This document shows, piece after piece, positions 44,165 through 53,330 of a stretch of DNA of 64,000 bases (position 1 is the first letter of the stretch; each line of letters opens with the position of its first letter). Below the pieces are notes generated by a model that saw only the letters and a program-made list of their open reading frames with translations, had not been told where the DNA came from and did no database searches. Source of the DNA: Aliivibrio salmonicida LFI1238 (GTDB taxonomy: Bacteria; Pseudomonadota; Gammaproteobacteria; Enterobacterales; Vibrionaceae); NCBI RefSeq assembly GCF_000196495.1, contig NC_011312.1, positions 1,674,001-1,738,000 on the forward strand, written 5' to 3'. The translations under genes were made by a program, and so were the position numbers.

Positions 44165-44992
44165 TCATTTACTGGTTATCTCCACTGTTAGCGTTTCATT
44201 TTGCTTTCTAAATTGTTCCGGAGTTACACCAGTATGCTTTCGGAACATTTTAATAAAAGAAGACCCTTGGCTATACCCAAGCTGATACGCTATTTCATTA
44301 ATGCTTATGGATTCTTTCAATAGTGTCATTGCCTTAACTAGTTTTGCTCTCTGTCGCCAATCATTAAAGCTCATTTTTAATTCTTTTTGAAAACGTCTGG
44401 CTAGCGTCCTTTCTGTACTAAATACACGTTTAGCCCAAACAGATAAACTCGAATCATCTTCAGGCGTTTCTTCCAGTTGCGTCAAAATAGGTGCTAATAA
44501 CTTATCTTGCGTTGATGGTAAATAAATTTCAATTGGGTTTATTTTTACTAATCTATCCATAAGCACATAGCTAAGGCATTTATCTTCTTCTGAGCTCACC
44601 ATCGTTGTTTTTCGTTCAATCAAGTCATCAATTATAGCTCTTAATAACGGTGTTAATGGGATCATACACGCGTGTTTAGGAAACTTTTCACTCAACTCTG
44701 CCGTAATATTAATGGCGCAATATTCGATGTCACTCCGATTAAATGCTCGGTGCTTTTGGTGAGGAGGAGTCCAAATCGTATAGTTTGCAGGGCACACCAT
44801 TTTCTGTTGATCGACTTCCATTTCTAACACGCCTTGCTTAATTAAATGCAACTGCCCCCAAGAATACGAATGTGGCAAAGTTTCTGTTTTTGCTTCAATA
44901 AAAAAATAGTGGCAGAACACATCTGTTGGCAGTGTTTCTGTCAATTTAGGCATGAATTTTTTATATGTCGTAATCGCTATATCCGGTGTCAT
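44165..44992 (-). CDS. AraC-family transcriptional regulator
   Basis: This 275-residue protein has an N-terminal cupin-like sensing domain (SYSWGQLHLIKQGVLEMEVDQ, WTPPHQKHRAFN) and a C-terminal double helix-turn-helix (VWAKRVFSTERTLARRFQKELKMSFNDWRQRAKLVKAM; INEIAYQLGYSQGSSFIKMFRKHTGVTPEQFR). It is divergent from an EamA transporter gene, and this pairing suggests it controls that exporter. The effector is unknown. Confidence 0.92.
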   Translation of the reverse strand: MTPDIAITTYKKFMPKLTETLPTDVFCHYFFIEAKTETLPHSYSWGQLHLIKQGVLEMEVDQQKMVCPANYTIWTPPHQKHRAFNRSDIEYCAINITAELSEKFPKHACMIPLTPLLRAIIDDLIERKTTMVSSEEDKCLSYVLMDRLVKINPIEIYLPSTQDKLLAPILTQLEETPEDDSSLSVWAKRVFSTERTLARRFQKELKMSFNDWRQRAKLVKAMTLLKESISINEIAYQLGYSQGSSFIKMFRKHTGVTPEQFRKQNETLTVEITSK

Positions 44993-45059
44993 AAATGGTA
45001 TACCACTGATCTCTGTATTAGTGTGACAATTCTGTTAATTATCAATAACAGAGATTATT

Positions 45060-45956
45060 ATGAATTTATTTTTCCCAATCACTGCTGTATTTATTTGGGC
45101 AGCAAACGCAGTAGTAAGTAAACTAGCCACTGGCGCAATAGAACCGGGGGCAATTGCTTTTTATCGCTGGCTTTTCGCTTTATTTATCTTGCTTCCGTTT
45201 TGTGTAAAACCGGTATGGCAACAACGACAATTAATAGTGAAGCATTTAGGTAAGCTCGCTATTCTTGCTTCACTTGGCATGGTATTAAATCAATGCCTTG
45301 CTTATTATGCTGCACACACAACCAGTGCAACCAACATCGCCGTTTTTTTATCCTTAATGCCCCTATTCAGTTTATTTCTAGCCGTGCCTTTATTAGGTAA
45401 ACAGTTAAAGCAACAAGCATTAATAGGAGCCGTTATTTCATTCTCTGGATTACTGTACATGCTCAGTGAAGGCAGCCCTGTCAGTTTACTAACGAAGGGA
45501 ATTCAACAAGGTGATAGTTTGATGTTTATTTCCAGTTTGGCTTATGCGCTCTATTCAATATTGCTGAATAAATGGAAGTTACCTCTTAAGCCTTGGACTT
45601 CTGTCTTTTGCCAAATTACGATTGCAACTCTATTACAACTTCCCCTACTGCTAAGTAGTAATTCCTATGCAATTACAACAACTGCCTTTCCTATGGTTCT
45701 GTTTGCTGCTGCATTTGCTTCCGTGTTAGCCCCATGGTTTTGGTTGAAAGGAGTTCAGCGAATTGGAGCAGCCCAAGCAACCTTATTTATGAACCTAGTT
45801 CCAATATTTACCGTGCTCATTAGTCTTCTCTTTTTAGGACAGTCACCAACGGTATATCACCTAATTGGGGGCGGTTTTGTCTTTATTGGCTTGCTATTAG
45901 CTCAAGTGAAGATAGTGCCTTGTAGAGTTAACTTTAATCCTGATGTAATCAAATAA
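45060..45956 (+). CDS. EamA/DMT-family transporter
   Basis: This 298-residue membrane protein has ten predicted helices in two EamA repeats. LFFPITAVFIWAANAVVSKLA starts the first, and SLAYALYSILLNKWKL starts the second. This family exports amino acids, metabolites or drugs. It is divergent from the AraC-type regulator, with 67 bases between them that should carry both promoters. Confidence 0.9.
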   Translation: MNLFFPITAVFIWAANAVVSKLATGAIEPGAIAFYRWLFALFILLPFCVKPVWQQRQLIVKHLGKLAILASLGMVLNQCLAYYAAHTTSATNIAVFLSLMPLFSLFLAVPLLGKQLKQQALIGAVISFSGLLYMLSEGSPVSLLTKGIQQGDSLMFISSLAYALYSILLNKWKLPLKPWTSVFCQITIATLLQLPLLLSSNSYAITTTAFPMVLFAAAFASVLAPWFWLKGVQRIGAAQATLFMNLVPIFTVLISLLFLGQSPTVYHLIGGGFVFIGLLLAQVKIVPCRVNFNPDVIK

Positions 45957-46003
45957 TCGGTATCAACTACTCTCAGTATTTCTCATAATTGTCTGATAGT
46001 TAT

Positions 46004-46037
46004 AAAAGAGCCGATAACATTATCGGCTCTTTTTTTC
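46004..46037. terminator. Terminator between the EamA gene and convergent manA
   Basis: AAAAGAGCCGATAA pairs with the T-rich arm TTATCGGCTCTTTT, giving at least 13 bp of stem with a tiny loop, and a T-run follows on the plus side. The A-rich left arm lets it end manA on the minus strand too. Confidence 0.9.
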
Positions 46038-47143
46038 TATTTAGATTCAAAAGCCCGAACTAATAATCCATCACCAGATACCTGATAAGCACCTGATTCA
46101 ATGAATAATGATTGCCCAGCTAACAACACCGTATCATTAAATTGAACCTTTCCTTTGGCAACCAATAATATTGAACGAGACGTCACCGTTAAAGATTGTT
46201 CATGCTCAGTGACTTGGCATAACGCTAGCCCGAAATCAGTCTCTGTTGGTTGCAATATTCGTTCTGACTTAACAAGCATTGGCACTAACTTTTCAGGGGT
46301 AAACGGAACAAATTGAGTACAAGCCATTAGCTCATCCGTATCAATATACTTTGGGGTAAGCCCTGCTCTTAATACATTATCTGAACACCCCATTAACTCA
46401 ATACACGTCCCCTTTGTGTACGCATGAATCGTTCCCGTAGGTAAATACATCGCCTCACCCGGCTCTAACGTTAAACAATTCATATAAAGCGGCGCTAATA
46501 TTCCAATATCGCATGGGTAGTAATGTCCAAGCTCAACCAATTGCTGCCACATTGGTTCATTACAAGTAATAGCAATAGATAATGCTTGTGCAATAATCTG
46601 CTGTTTATCTTTTTGTGTTAGTTGCAACAAGGATAATAATAACGTCTGATGATTAAATATTTCACTGTGTAAGATAGTCTTTAATGCATCTGATTGAATT
46701 AAGTTAAGGTTATCAATGATCTCTTCTAACGGCCTAAACCCCACCATTATTTTAAAAGGTGACAGCGCCATGACCATTTCTGGTTTAGCATAAGCGTCTT
46801 TATAATTTCGGTGTGGTGCACCTAAAGGAATATGTTGTGCATTTTCACGCTCAAAACCGGCTTTGGCTTGAACATTATTTGGATGTACTTGAAGCGATAA
46901 AGGTTGCGATGCACTCAATACTTTAAACAAAAATCTAAGCGGCTTTTGTTCAAGAAACTTATCCAGTGTTTGCCAAGATCTATCATCAAGTTGAACTTTA
47001 GAAGGCAACGATGGATGCCCTCCCAACCACAACTCAGCCAGCGGTTTATCATCTTTAATTGGAAGCCCAAACAAACCATAAAGTAAGTGGGATCCCCATT
47101 GATAATGGCGCTGCCCTGCTTCAACGTTATATACAGTATTCAT
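46037..47143 (-). CDS. manA: Mannose-6-phosphate isomerase, class I
   Basis: ManA interconverts mannose 6-phosphate and fructose 6-phosphate, using zinc. The 368-residue protein shows PLSLQVHPNNVQAKAGFERENA and HRNYKDAYAKPEMVMALSPF (metal-binding histidine and glutamate), and GEAMYLPTGTIHAYTKGTCIELMGCSDNVLRAGLTPKYID, the class I signature. It shares a base with the malY stop (TAATG), so it is part of a malX-malY-manA operon. A bifunctional cupin tail closes the protein. Confidence 0.95.
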   Translation of the reverse strand: MNTVYNVEAGQRHYQWGSHLLYGLFGLPIKDDKPLAELWLGGHPSLPSKVQLDDRSWQTLDKFLEQKPLRFLFKVLSASQPLSLQVHPNNVQAKAGFERENAQHIPLGAPHRNYKDAYAKPEMVMALSPFKIMVGFRPLEEIIDNLNLIQSDALKTILHSEIFNHQTLLLSLLQLTQKDKQQIIAQALSIAITCNEPMWQQLVELGHYYPCDIGILAPLYMNCLTLEPGEAMYLPTGTIHAYTKGTCIELMGCSDNVLRAGLTPKYIDTDELMACTQFVPFTPEKLVPMLVKSERILQPTETDFGLALCQVTEHEQSLTVTSRSILLVAKGKVQFNDTVLLAGQSLFIESGAYQVSGDGLLVRAFESK

Positions 47144-48312
47144 TAAGATTGCTCTTTAATTGCAGAAATGAGCGCAGATAAGCCTTTTTCCACTTTTATG
47201 CGCGGACAGCCTAGGTTAAGTCTCACAAAACCTTTTCCTGCAACCCCGTAAGTACTGCCTTGCATGATGGCAACTTTATGATTTTTAATTAAGCATTGAT
47301 TTAATGCATCCATATCTAACGAAAAAGAAGAAAGATCAATCCATGCAAGATAAGTAGAATCGGGAATTTGATAACCAATACTTGGTAGCTCTTTCTCTAA
47401 TGTCTCTTGAACGTAACGATGATTTTCATATAAGTATGACTTTAATTCATCAAGCCACGGTCCACCTTCTTGATAAGCCGCCATAAGAGCAATAACACCA
47501 AGAATAGAAGGTGAAGAAAGCCCATCCACTTGTTTAAGGTTAAATAAATAATGTTCTCTTGCAACATCATCAGCAATAAAGGCATAAGCCCCATTAAGCG
47601 CAGGAATATTAAATGACTTTGATGCAGAACTGACTAAGGCCCAACGAGTCCCCATTCCAAATCCTTGCCAAGGCGTATGAGGTTTAAAACAGATGTCCAT
47701 GTGGATCTCATCACTGATCACTGCCACATGGTATTTTTCACAAAGAACCGCCATGCGTTTCAACTCATCAGCACTCCAGACTTTGCCTGTTGGATTATGA
47801 GGGCTGCACAGCAATAAAACCGTGTTATTAGGATCAGATAATTGAGCTTCAAATACATTCCAATCAATTTGATACCCTTCTGAAGAAGGCGATAATTGAT
47901 TTGGAATAATGGTTCGTTCTAATCCTAAAATCATTTTGTCAAAGGCATCATAAGCCGGTGTATGAATAATAACCCCTTCACTGGCACTACTCCATTGACG
48001 GATTAATTGCGAAATAATGTAAATAACAGAAGGTCCGTAAACCAGGTCCTTCCCATCAAATTCAGCATTAAATCGACGTTTAAACCAATGTGTAATCGCC
48101 CCTTTGAAATCACTGTGATCCCAACGGCTATAACCAAATACAGGATGTTCCATTCGTGATTTCAGTGCGTTCATAACCACAGGTGGTGCTGAAAAATCCA
48201 TATCCGATATGGTAAATGGCAGAAGGTCCGCTTCACCGAATCGGTCAGCAACGTAATCCCATTGAGTGCAGTAACTGCCTTTACGATTGATTTGCTCAGA
48301 GAAAGTAAACAT
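47143..48312 (-). CDS. malY: MalY-type C-S beta-lyase of the mal locus
   Basis: This 389-residue PLP enzyme matches E. coli MalY in family and context. DLLPFTISDMDFSAPPVVMNAL, LCSPHNPTGKVWSADEL, DEIHMDICF and the PLP lysine in SSASKSFNIPALNGAYAF are visible. MalY is a beta-cystathionase that also dampens MalT in E. coli. Downstream it overlaps manA by one base; upstream it is separated from malX by a terminator hairpin, which would lower its level relative to malX. Confidence 0.93.
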   Translation of the reverse strand: MFTFSEQINRKGSYCTQWDYVADRFGEADLLPFTISDMDFSAPPVVMNALKSRMEHPVFGYSRWDHSDFKGAITHWFKRRFNAEFDGKDLVYGPSVIYIISQLIRQWSSASEGVIIHTPAYDAFDKMILGLERTIIPNQLSPSSEGYQIDWNVFEAQLSDPNNTVLLLCSPHNPTGKVWSADELKRMAVLCEKYHVAVISDEIHMDICFKPHTPWQGFGMGTRWALVSSASKSFNIPALNGAYAFIADDVAREHYLFNLKQVDGLSSPSILGVIALMAAYQEGGPWLDELKSYLYENHRYVQETLEKELPSIGYQIPDSTYLAWIDLSSFSLDMDALNQCLIKNHKVAIMQGSTYGVAGKGFVRLNLGCPRIKVEKGLSALISAIKEQS

Positions 48313-48360
48313 AGCGACTCCAAAAGCTCATATTTATGTGAACTAAAAAACAAAGAGTGT

Positions 48361-48386
48361 GAAAAAGGTGGAGAGAACCTCCACCT
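48361..48386 (-). terminator. Intercistronic terminator between malX and malY
   Basis: On the minus strand AGGTGGAG and CTCCACCT form an 8-bp perfect stem with a 5-base loop, followed by five T. It lies in the 81-base malX-malY gap and should act as an attenuator within the operon. Confidence 0.8.
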
Positions 48387-48393
48387 ATAAAAA

Positions 48394-49971
48394 TTAAGCT
48401 GTTGCTGACATTAATGATTGCATTTCATTTTTAACAATATGAACTTGCGCACCAATAACAACCTGCAAGCTATGTTGATCAAGCTTAACCACACCAAGCG
48501 CCCCATACAGTTTGAGCTGTGCATCGTCAACCAAACTCATGTCTTCAACCGTCATGCGTAAACGTGTAATACAGTTGTCTAATGACGTGATATTTTCTGC
48601 ACCACCAAGTGCAGCAAGGATAAGTTTACCTTTACCACCAGCCGTGGCAATAATCGCCGCTTCTTCTCTAGACATCGCAATATCTTCAGCTTCACGGCCC
48701 GGAGTTTTAAGGTTGAACTTAAGAATTGCGAACTTAAATACAAAGTAATAAACCGCGAACCAAACACCTGCAACCACAGGAACTAAGTACCATTTAGTAG
48801 ACATCCCCTGAAGTACACCAAAGACTAAGAAATCAATAATGTTGCCATCGGTATTACCAATAGTAACGTCTAGCATCCCCATGATCATGAAGCCAAAGCC
48901 AGTTAAAATTACGTGGATAAAATACAAAACTGGCGCAACGAATAGGAACAAGAACTCAAGAGGTTCGGTGATACCACCAACAATACAAGCAACCACACCA
49001 GAAACTAATAACGCTTTAATCTTGCTGCGGTTTTCAACTTTAGCACAATGGTACATCGCTAAAGCGGCACCAGGAAGGCCACCTAAGAACGCAGGCATTT
49101 TACCTTGAGATAAGAAAGCAGTAACTGATGGAGTAAAGCCTTGAGTTTCAGAACAAGAAAGCTCTGAATAGAAAATGTTTAATGCACCAGACACCGTATC
49201 ACCACACACTTCCATCGTACCGCCCGCTTCAGTAAAACGGATAAGCGCAACTAAAATATGATGAAGACCAATAGGTAAAAGTAGACGTTCGCTCATGCCA
49301 AATAAGAAAGGACCAAAATCACCGGCACCAGCAATTACATGACCAATACCATTAATACCTGCCGCAAAGTAAGGCCAAATAAAAGGAACCAATAAACCAA
49401 CAACACCTAACGTAATGGTTGAGATAATAGGAACAAAACGAGCACCACCAAAGAAAGCCAATGCATCAGGCATTTTAAATGTGTAGAAGCGAACATGCAG
49501 CTTAGCAACGATAATACCAACGATAACCGCCCCTAAAATACCCGTATCAATCGATTCGGTCCCTAAGATAGATTTCACACCGTAAGCTTCACGTAGTACT
49601 TCATTATCAAGTACACCGTTCACCGTTAGGTAGAAGTTAACCGCTAAATTTAATGCTGCGTAACCAACTAAACCCGAGAATGCAGCCACCCCTTTCTCTT
49701 CACGAGCAAGACCCATAGGAATCGCAATCGCAAACATGACAGGCAGATAAATAAACGCAACTAAACCAATTTTGGTCATCCATATAAATAAATACTGGAA
49801 GATAACATTATCAAAAAATGGCATTGCTTCTTTTAATGCCGCACTTGAAAAAGAACTCCCGATACCGAGTAAGATACCCGAGAATGCAAGCAAAGCAACA
49901 GGAACCATAAAGGTTTTCCCTAAGCTTTGTAAGAACTCCCATAACGTCGTTTTATTCGCTTTTTGCTGCAT
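48394..49971 (-). CDS. malX: PTS transporter subunit IIBC, maltose/glucose type
   Basis: This 525-residue membrane PTS permease has a C-terminal IIB domain. The IIC part has about ten helices, with GLHHILVALIRFTEAGGTMEVCGDTVSGALN and GGITEPLEFLFLFVAPVLYF as glucose-family signatures. The IIB phosphorylation cysteine is in NITSLDNCITRLRMTVED. It groups with MalX of E. coli by context (malX-malY, MalI). AAGGAT lies before the ATG, but an IS630 copy ends 17 bases upstream and separates it from its operators and promoter. Confidence 0.93.
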   Translation of the reverse strand: MQQKANKTTLWEFLQSLGKTFMVPVALLAFSGILLGIGSSFSSAALKEAMPFFDNVIFQYLFIWMTKIGLVAFIYLPVMFAIAIPMGLAREEKGVAAFSGLVGYAALNLAVNFYLTVNGVLDNEVLREAYGVKSILGTESIDTGILGAVIVGIIVAKLHVRFYTFKMPDALAFFGGARFVPIISTITLGVVGLLVPFIWPYFAAGINGIGHVIAGAGDFGPFLFGMSERLLLPIGLHHILVALIRFTEAGGTMEVCGDTVSGALNIFYSELSCSETQGFTPSVTAFLSQGKMPAFLGGLPGAALAMYHCAKVENRSKIKALLVSGVVACIVGGITEPLEFLFLFVAPVLYFIHVILTGFGFMIMGMLDVTIGNTDGNIIDFLVFGVLQGMSTKWYLVPVVAGVWFAVYYFVFKFAILKFNLKTPGREAEDIAMSREEAAIIATAGGKGKLILAALGGAENITSLDNCITRLRMTVEDMSLVDDAQLKLYGALGVVKLDQHSLQVVIGAQVHIVKNEMQSLMSATA

Positions 49972-49985
49972 AAAATATCCTTAAT

Positions 49986-51107
49986 TAAGTAGTTAATGAT
50001 AAGTTTTCGAGAATGAAGATTTCGCCTTTACCATATATCCATATATCCATATGGTATTAAAATGAGTATTTTAACGTCAGTGTCTATATCATAATGAAAG
50101 CAGTTAATCCTTTAACAGACAATGAAAAAATAACCCTAAAAGAAGCGATCGCTAATCATCCAAAAAATAGAGTAAGAATACGAGCACATGCGATTATTCT
50201 CAGTGATAAAGGCTACTCTATTTTAGCGTTAACTGATATTTTAGACGCTAAATTTGAGACCATATCGTCATGGATAGACCATTGGGAAGCCTGTGGAATG
50301 CTCGGATTGTATGACGCTGTTCGTATAGGTAGAAAACCTATTTACACAGAAGCAGAAGTATATCGTTTGAAGTCATTGGTTGATGAAGAGCCACATCAAC
50401 TTAAACGAGCACAAGCAATACTTGAAGAAGAAACAGGTAAAAAATCCAGCTTAGACACTATTAAACGAAATATAAAAAAAGTGATTACAGTTACAAAAGA
50501 GCCCGACACTCATTAAAGTTAAAGCGTGACGATATGAAATTCAATAATTTCAGTAATATATTGAATTCATTGATTGAAATGGAACGTACGAATAAATGTG
50601 AACTCTTTTATTTTGATGAGTCAGGCTTTAGTCAGAAATCTAATCTTCCTTATTGTTGGGGACCTATCGGTGTTCAATCGCTAAGGCCTGCTCATTCACA
50701 CAGCAAACGGCTCAATGTTCTTGGCTTCTTAAGTAGACAAGGTAAATTGAGTTTTCAAACAACGGAAGGAAGAGTAACTACCGATACAGTAATTGATGCA
50801 TTTGAGCACTTTATCAACGCACGAAAAAACGATAAGCCATGCTTTATTATCTTAGATAATGCCTCTTTTCATAGGTCAGCAAAATTTAAACAAAAATTGC
50901 ATGAGTGGTTGATGAATGATGTATTAGTTTGTTATCTACCACCGTACTCTCCAGAGCTCAATATCATTGAGATATTGTGGAAGAAAGTAAAATATGAATG
51001 GTTACCATGTGAAGCGTTCAAAACGTTTGAAGACCTCAGTATTAACATCAAAAACATATTAAATTATTACGGCGAAAAATTCACAATAACTTTTGCGTGA
51101 CTACTTA
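49986..51107 (+). mobile_element. IS630-family insertion sequence, copy A
   Basis: The element spans 49988-51105 (1,118 bp) between TA dinucleotides at 49986-49987 and 51106-51107, the usual IS630/Tc1 target duplication. Ends are AGTAGTTA and the inverse of AGTAGTCA. It carries one transposase gene read through a -1 frameshift. Its sequence is the same as copies B and C. It splits the malX-malI intergenic region. Confidence 0.95.
50094..51100 (+). CDS. IS630 transposase with programmed -1 frameshift, copy A
   Basis: Two frames, 50094-50516 (140 aa) and 50534-51100 (188 aa with its own ATG), join by a -1 shift at the A7 run 50474-50480 (frame A-AAA-AAA-G). The joined product of about 335 residues reads on with SDYSYKRARHSLKLKRDD into LFYFDESGFSQKSNLPYCWG and IILDNASFHRS, then LPPYSPELNIIEILWKKVKYEW, the IS630 DDE core. 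The N-terminal frame is the helix-turn-helix region. The shift site occurs in all three copies, so it is a normal feature of the element. Confidence 0.92.
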
Positions 51108-51200
51108 ATCACTTAAAATAAATATCATTGAGTAATTTAAACCTCTTCATTGATTTAAATTTTCTCTTAATCTTGGTCAATACAATACACCTGACAAATC

Positions 51201-51220
51201 TTGGTAAAACGTTTTATCAA
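51201..51220. promoter_or_regulatory. malI: MalI operator 1
   Basis: GGTAAAACGTTTTATC (51203-51218), inside a longer TTG...CAA palindrome, differs by one base from GATAAAACGTTTTATC, the known E. coli MalI operator. It probably served the malX promoter, which now lies across an IS630 element from malX. Confidence 0.88.
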
Positions 51221-51225
51221 CAATC

Positions 51226-51243
51226 TTGTGCGAGTGATCACGA
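51226..51243. promoter_or_regulatory. Predicted CRP site in the malI-malX region
   Basis: TGTGC-GAGTGA-TCACG fits the CRP half-site pattern TGTGA-N6-TCACA with two mismatches. It sits between the two MalI operators, as expected for a cAMP-CRP-activated, MalI-repressed divergent promoter. Confidence 0.6.
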
Positions 51244-51301
51244 TCTTTTTCCATTAGATTGATAATTACGCTAGAATGGCGTCAATAAATGTGTTTAATT
51301 A

Positions 51302-51317
51302 GGTAAAACGTTTTATC
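51302..51317. promoter_or_regulatory. malI: MalI operator 2
   Basis: A second GGTAAAACGTTTTATC, 22 bases before the malI start, is well placed for autoregulation. The two sites lie 99 bases apart centre to centre. Confidence 0.88.
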
Positions 51318-51339
51318 TAATCGTGGTAAAAGAAGTGCT

Positions 51340-52362
51340 ATGACTAACAAAAAAGCAAATATAAAGGATGTTGCAAAACGAGCGGGAGTCTCAGTAACAA
51401 CCGTATCAATGGCACTGAGTGATAAAGGACGGATCTCACCTGAAACCATTCAAAAAGTAAATCAAGCGGTACAAGAACTCGGCTACATTAAAAATCGCAC
51501 CGCTTCTAATTTAAGTTCAAAACAATCATTATTGATTGGCTTAATTTTAAGAGACATCAGCGACCCCTATTACGCTGAAATAGCAGCAGGATTAAGTGAA
51601 GTCTTAGAAGATAAGGGATACATGCTTTTTCTTACCCAATCAGGCACAAATCAAGATAAGTTTGATCAATGTATTGAAACCATGGTGGCTCAAAATGTTG
51701 GTGGGATTGTATTTTGCCCTATCCGTGATATTGGCGTTCCGAATATTCAAAAAATACAAGATTTAAACTTACCAATAGTCTGTGTTGCTCGAGCCAAAGT
51801 AGGGCAGCAGATTGACTTTGTTGGGCCCGATAATATGCAAGCTGCGAAAATTGCTACAGAGTATTTGATTAAACAAGGGCACCGTCAAATAGCTTACGTT
51901 GGCGGACAAAGTGATTCATTAAGTAGAGCCGAACGTTTAGGTGGTTATTGCAGCACACTAATGCAATTTGGCTTACCTTTTAAACCTGAATGGGTTGTTG
52001 AATGTGATAAAAGTCAAACTGCCGCCGCAGAAGCAGTAAATCAACTAATTAATAAAAATCCAAAAATAACAGCAATACTATGTCATTATTCATCAACCGC
52101 ATTTGGTGCTGTTTATGGTGTTAATCGCTCTAATCGCACAGTGGGTAAAGATAATTACATTGGACAACAAGTCGCTATTATTGGATTTGATGATGTCCCT
52201 GAAGCCGAGTTAATTCAACCTTCATTAACCTTTGTCTCCTCCCCTATTCGTGACATTGGTCGCCAAGCTGGCCACCGATTAATTCACCAAATAAACAATA
52301 AAGACAGTGCACCTCAAAGTCTTATTTTAAATCCAGAATTAATTGCTCGTGACTCAGCTTAG
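51340..52362 (+). CDS. malI: LacI-family repressor MalI
   Basis: This 340-residue protein matches E. coli MalI well. The helix-turn-helix NIKDVAKRAGVSVTTVSMALSDKGRIS is followed by LIGLILRDISDPYYAEIAAGLSEVLEDKG, and the effector domain has DFVGPDNMQAAKIATEYLIKQGHRQIAYVGGQSDSLSRAERLGGYCSTLMQFGLPF, nearly the E. coli MalI sequence. It represses malXY from the operators beside it. IS630 copy A now separates it from malX. Confidence 0.95.
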   Translation: MTNKKANIKDVAKRAGVSVTTVSMALSDKGRISPETIQKVNQAVQELGYIKNRTASNLSSKQSLLIGLILRDISDPYYAEIAAGLSEVLEDKGYMLFLTQSGTNQDKFDQCIETMVAQNVGGIVFCPIRDIGVPNIQKIQDLNLPIVCVARAKVGQQIDFVGPDNMQAAKIATEYLIKQGHRQIAYVGGQSDSLSRAERLGGYCSTLMQFGLPFKPEWVVECDKSQTAAAEAVNQLINKNPKITAILCHYSSTAFGAVYGVNRSNRTVGKDNYIGQQVAIIGFDDVPEAELIQPSLTFVSSPIRDIGRQAGHRLIHQINNKDSAPQSLILNPELIARDSA

Positions 52363-52445
52363 TTAAACCATACTCATAAGTAAAAATCACATATAAAAAA
52401 GGTATTTGGGTTAGTCATATTTTATTACAGCCCAAAGACTTACTA

Positions 52446-53318
52446 CTAAGTTCGTAATCTATGCCTCACTTGGCTAAAGCGATAGAAAACCAAAGACAGC
52501 AGCAATAAACCACAGCCAACCAGTTTATTCAGTGGCATCGATTCATCATACAACCAAACACTGAGTAGCATAGTCCAAATAGGTTCAAGTAACATTAAGA
52601 TCGCAGCATTGGTTGGTGTTACCCACTTCTGTCCTATCGTTTGCAATAAATAGCGCAGACTGGTTGCAAGTAACACACTTAAGACGACCCACTTCCACGT
52701 AATTACACTCACCTCTTGTGGCCATGTTTCTGATAACAGTGATAACACGACACCCAAACAACCAACCGTAAATAATTGTAATGTCGTTAATAAAATCGTC
52801 GGTAAACTGGCGGAATACTTACTGTTAAAATTAAAATGCGTCGCAAGTCCTATTGCTGCACAGATAAACCATATTTGACTTGCCGATACATTCCATCCGT
52901 CATTCCATGCTAATAAGAACAGGCCAGAAATAGCAATTGGCAAAGAGAACCAAAATGCTCGTGGTGGCCTAGAACCAAACAGTGGCCAAGCAAGTAAAGG
53001 AACAAATAGCATAGAGAGGCTCATAATAAATGCCCCTTCACCTAAAGTGTCGCTGATTGATATTGCATGTATCCAACAAAATAAGGCTGAAGAAAGTAAT
53101 ACGCCAACCCCCATAGAACGAAGACAATCTTGCCATAATGCTTTTTTCAAGGCACTAAAACAAAATGGCAATAAACACAGTGAGGCCATGACAAAACGAA
53201 TGCCAATAAAAGCAAATGGAGGTAACTCTTGAATTGCTTCTTTTGAAAAAACCCAGCCAGCGCCAGCTAAAAGAGTGGTTATAATTAAAACAGGTTCTGC
53301 ACGAAGTTTAGTTAGCAT
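52446..53318 (-). CDS. EamA/DMT-family transporter
   Basis: This 290-residue, ten-helix EamA exporter (AEPVLIITTLLAGAGWVFSKEAI; TPTNAAILMLLEPIWTMLLSVWLYDE) differs clearly from the copy at 45060. It is convergent with malI. IS630 copy B lies 13 bases before its ATG, so its native promoter and probably its ribosome site have been displaced. The remaining leader shows no strong Shine-Dalgarno sequence. The substrate is unknown. Confidence 0.88.
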   Translation of the reverse strand: MLTKLRAEPVLIITTLLAGAGWVFSKEAIQELPPFAFIGIRFVMASLCLLPFCFSALKKALWQDCLRSMGVGVLLSSALFCWIHAISISDTLGEGAFIMSLSMLFVPLLAWPLFGSRPPRAFWFSLPIAISGLFLLAWNDGWNVSASQIWFICAAIGLATHFNFNSKYSASLPTILLTTLQLFTVGCLGVVLSLLSETWPQEVSVITWKWVVLSVLLATSLRYLLQTIGQKWVTPTNAAILMLLEPIWTMLLSVWLYDESMPLNKLVGCGLLLLSLVFYRFSQVRHRLRT

Positions 53319-53330
53319 AAAAGGGCTTAA

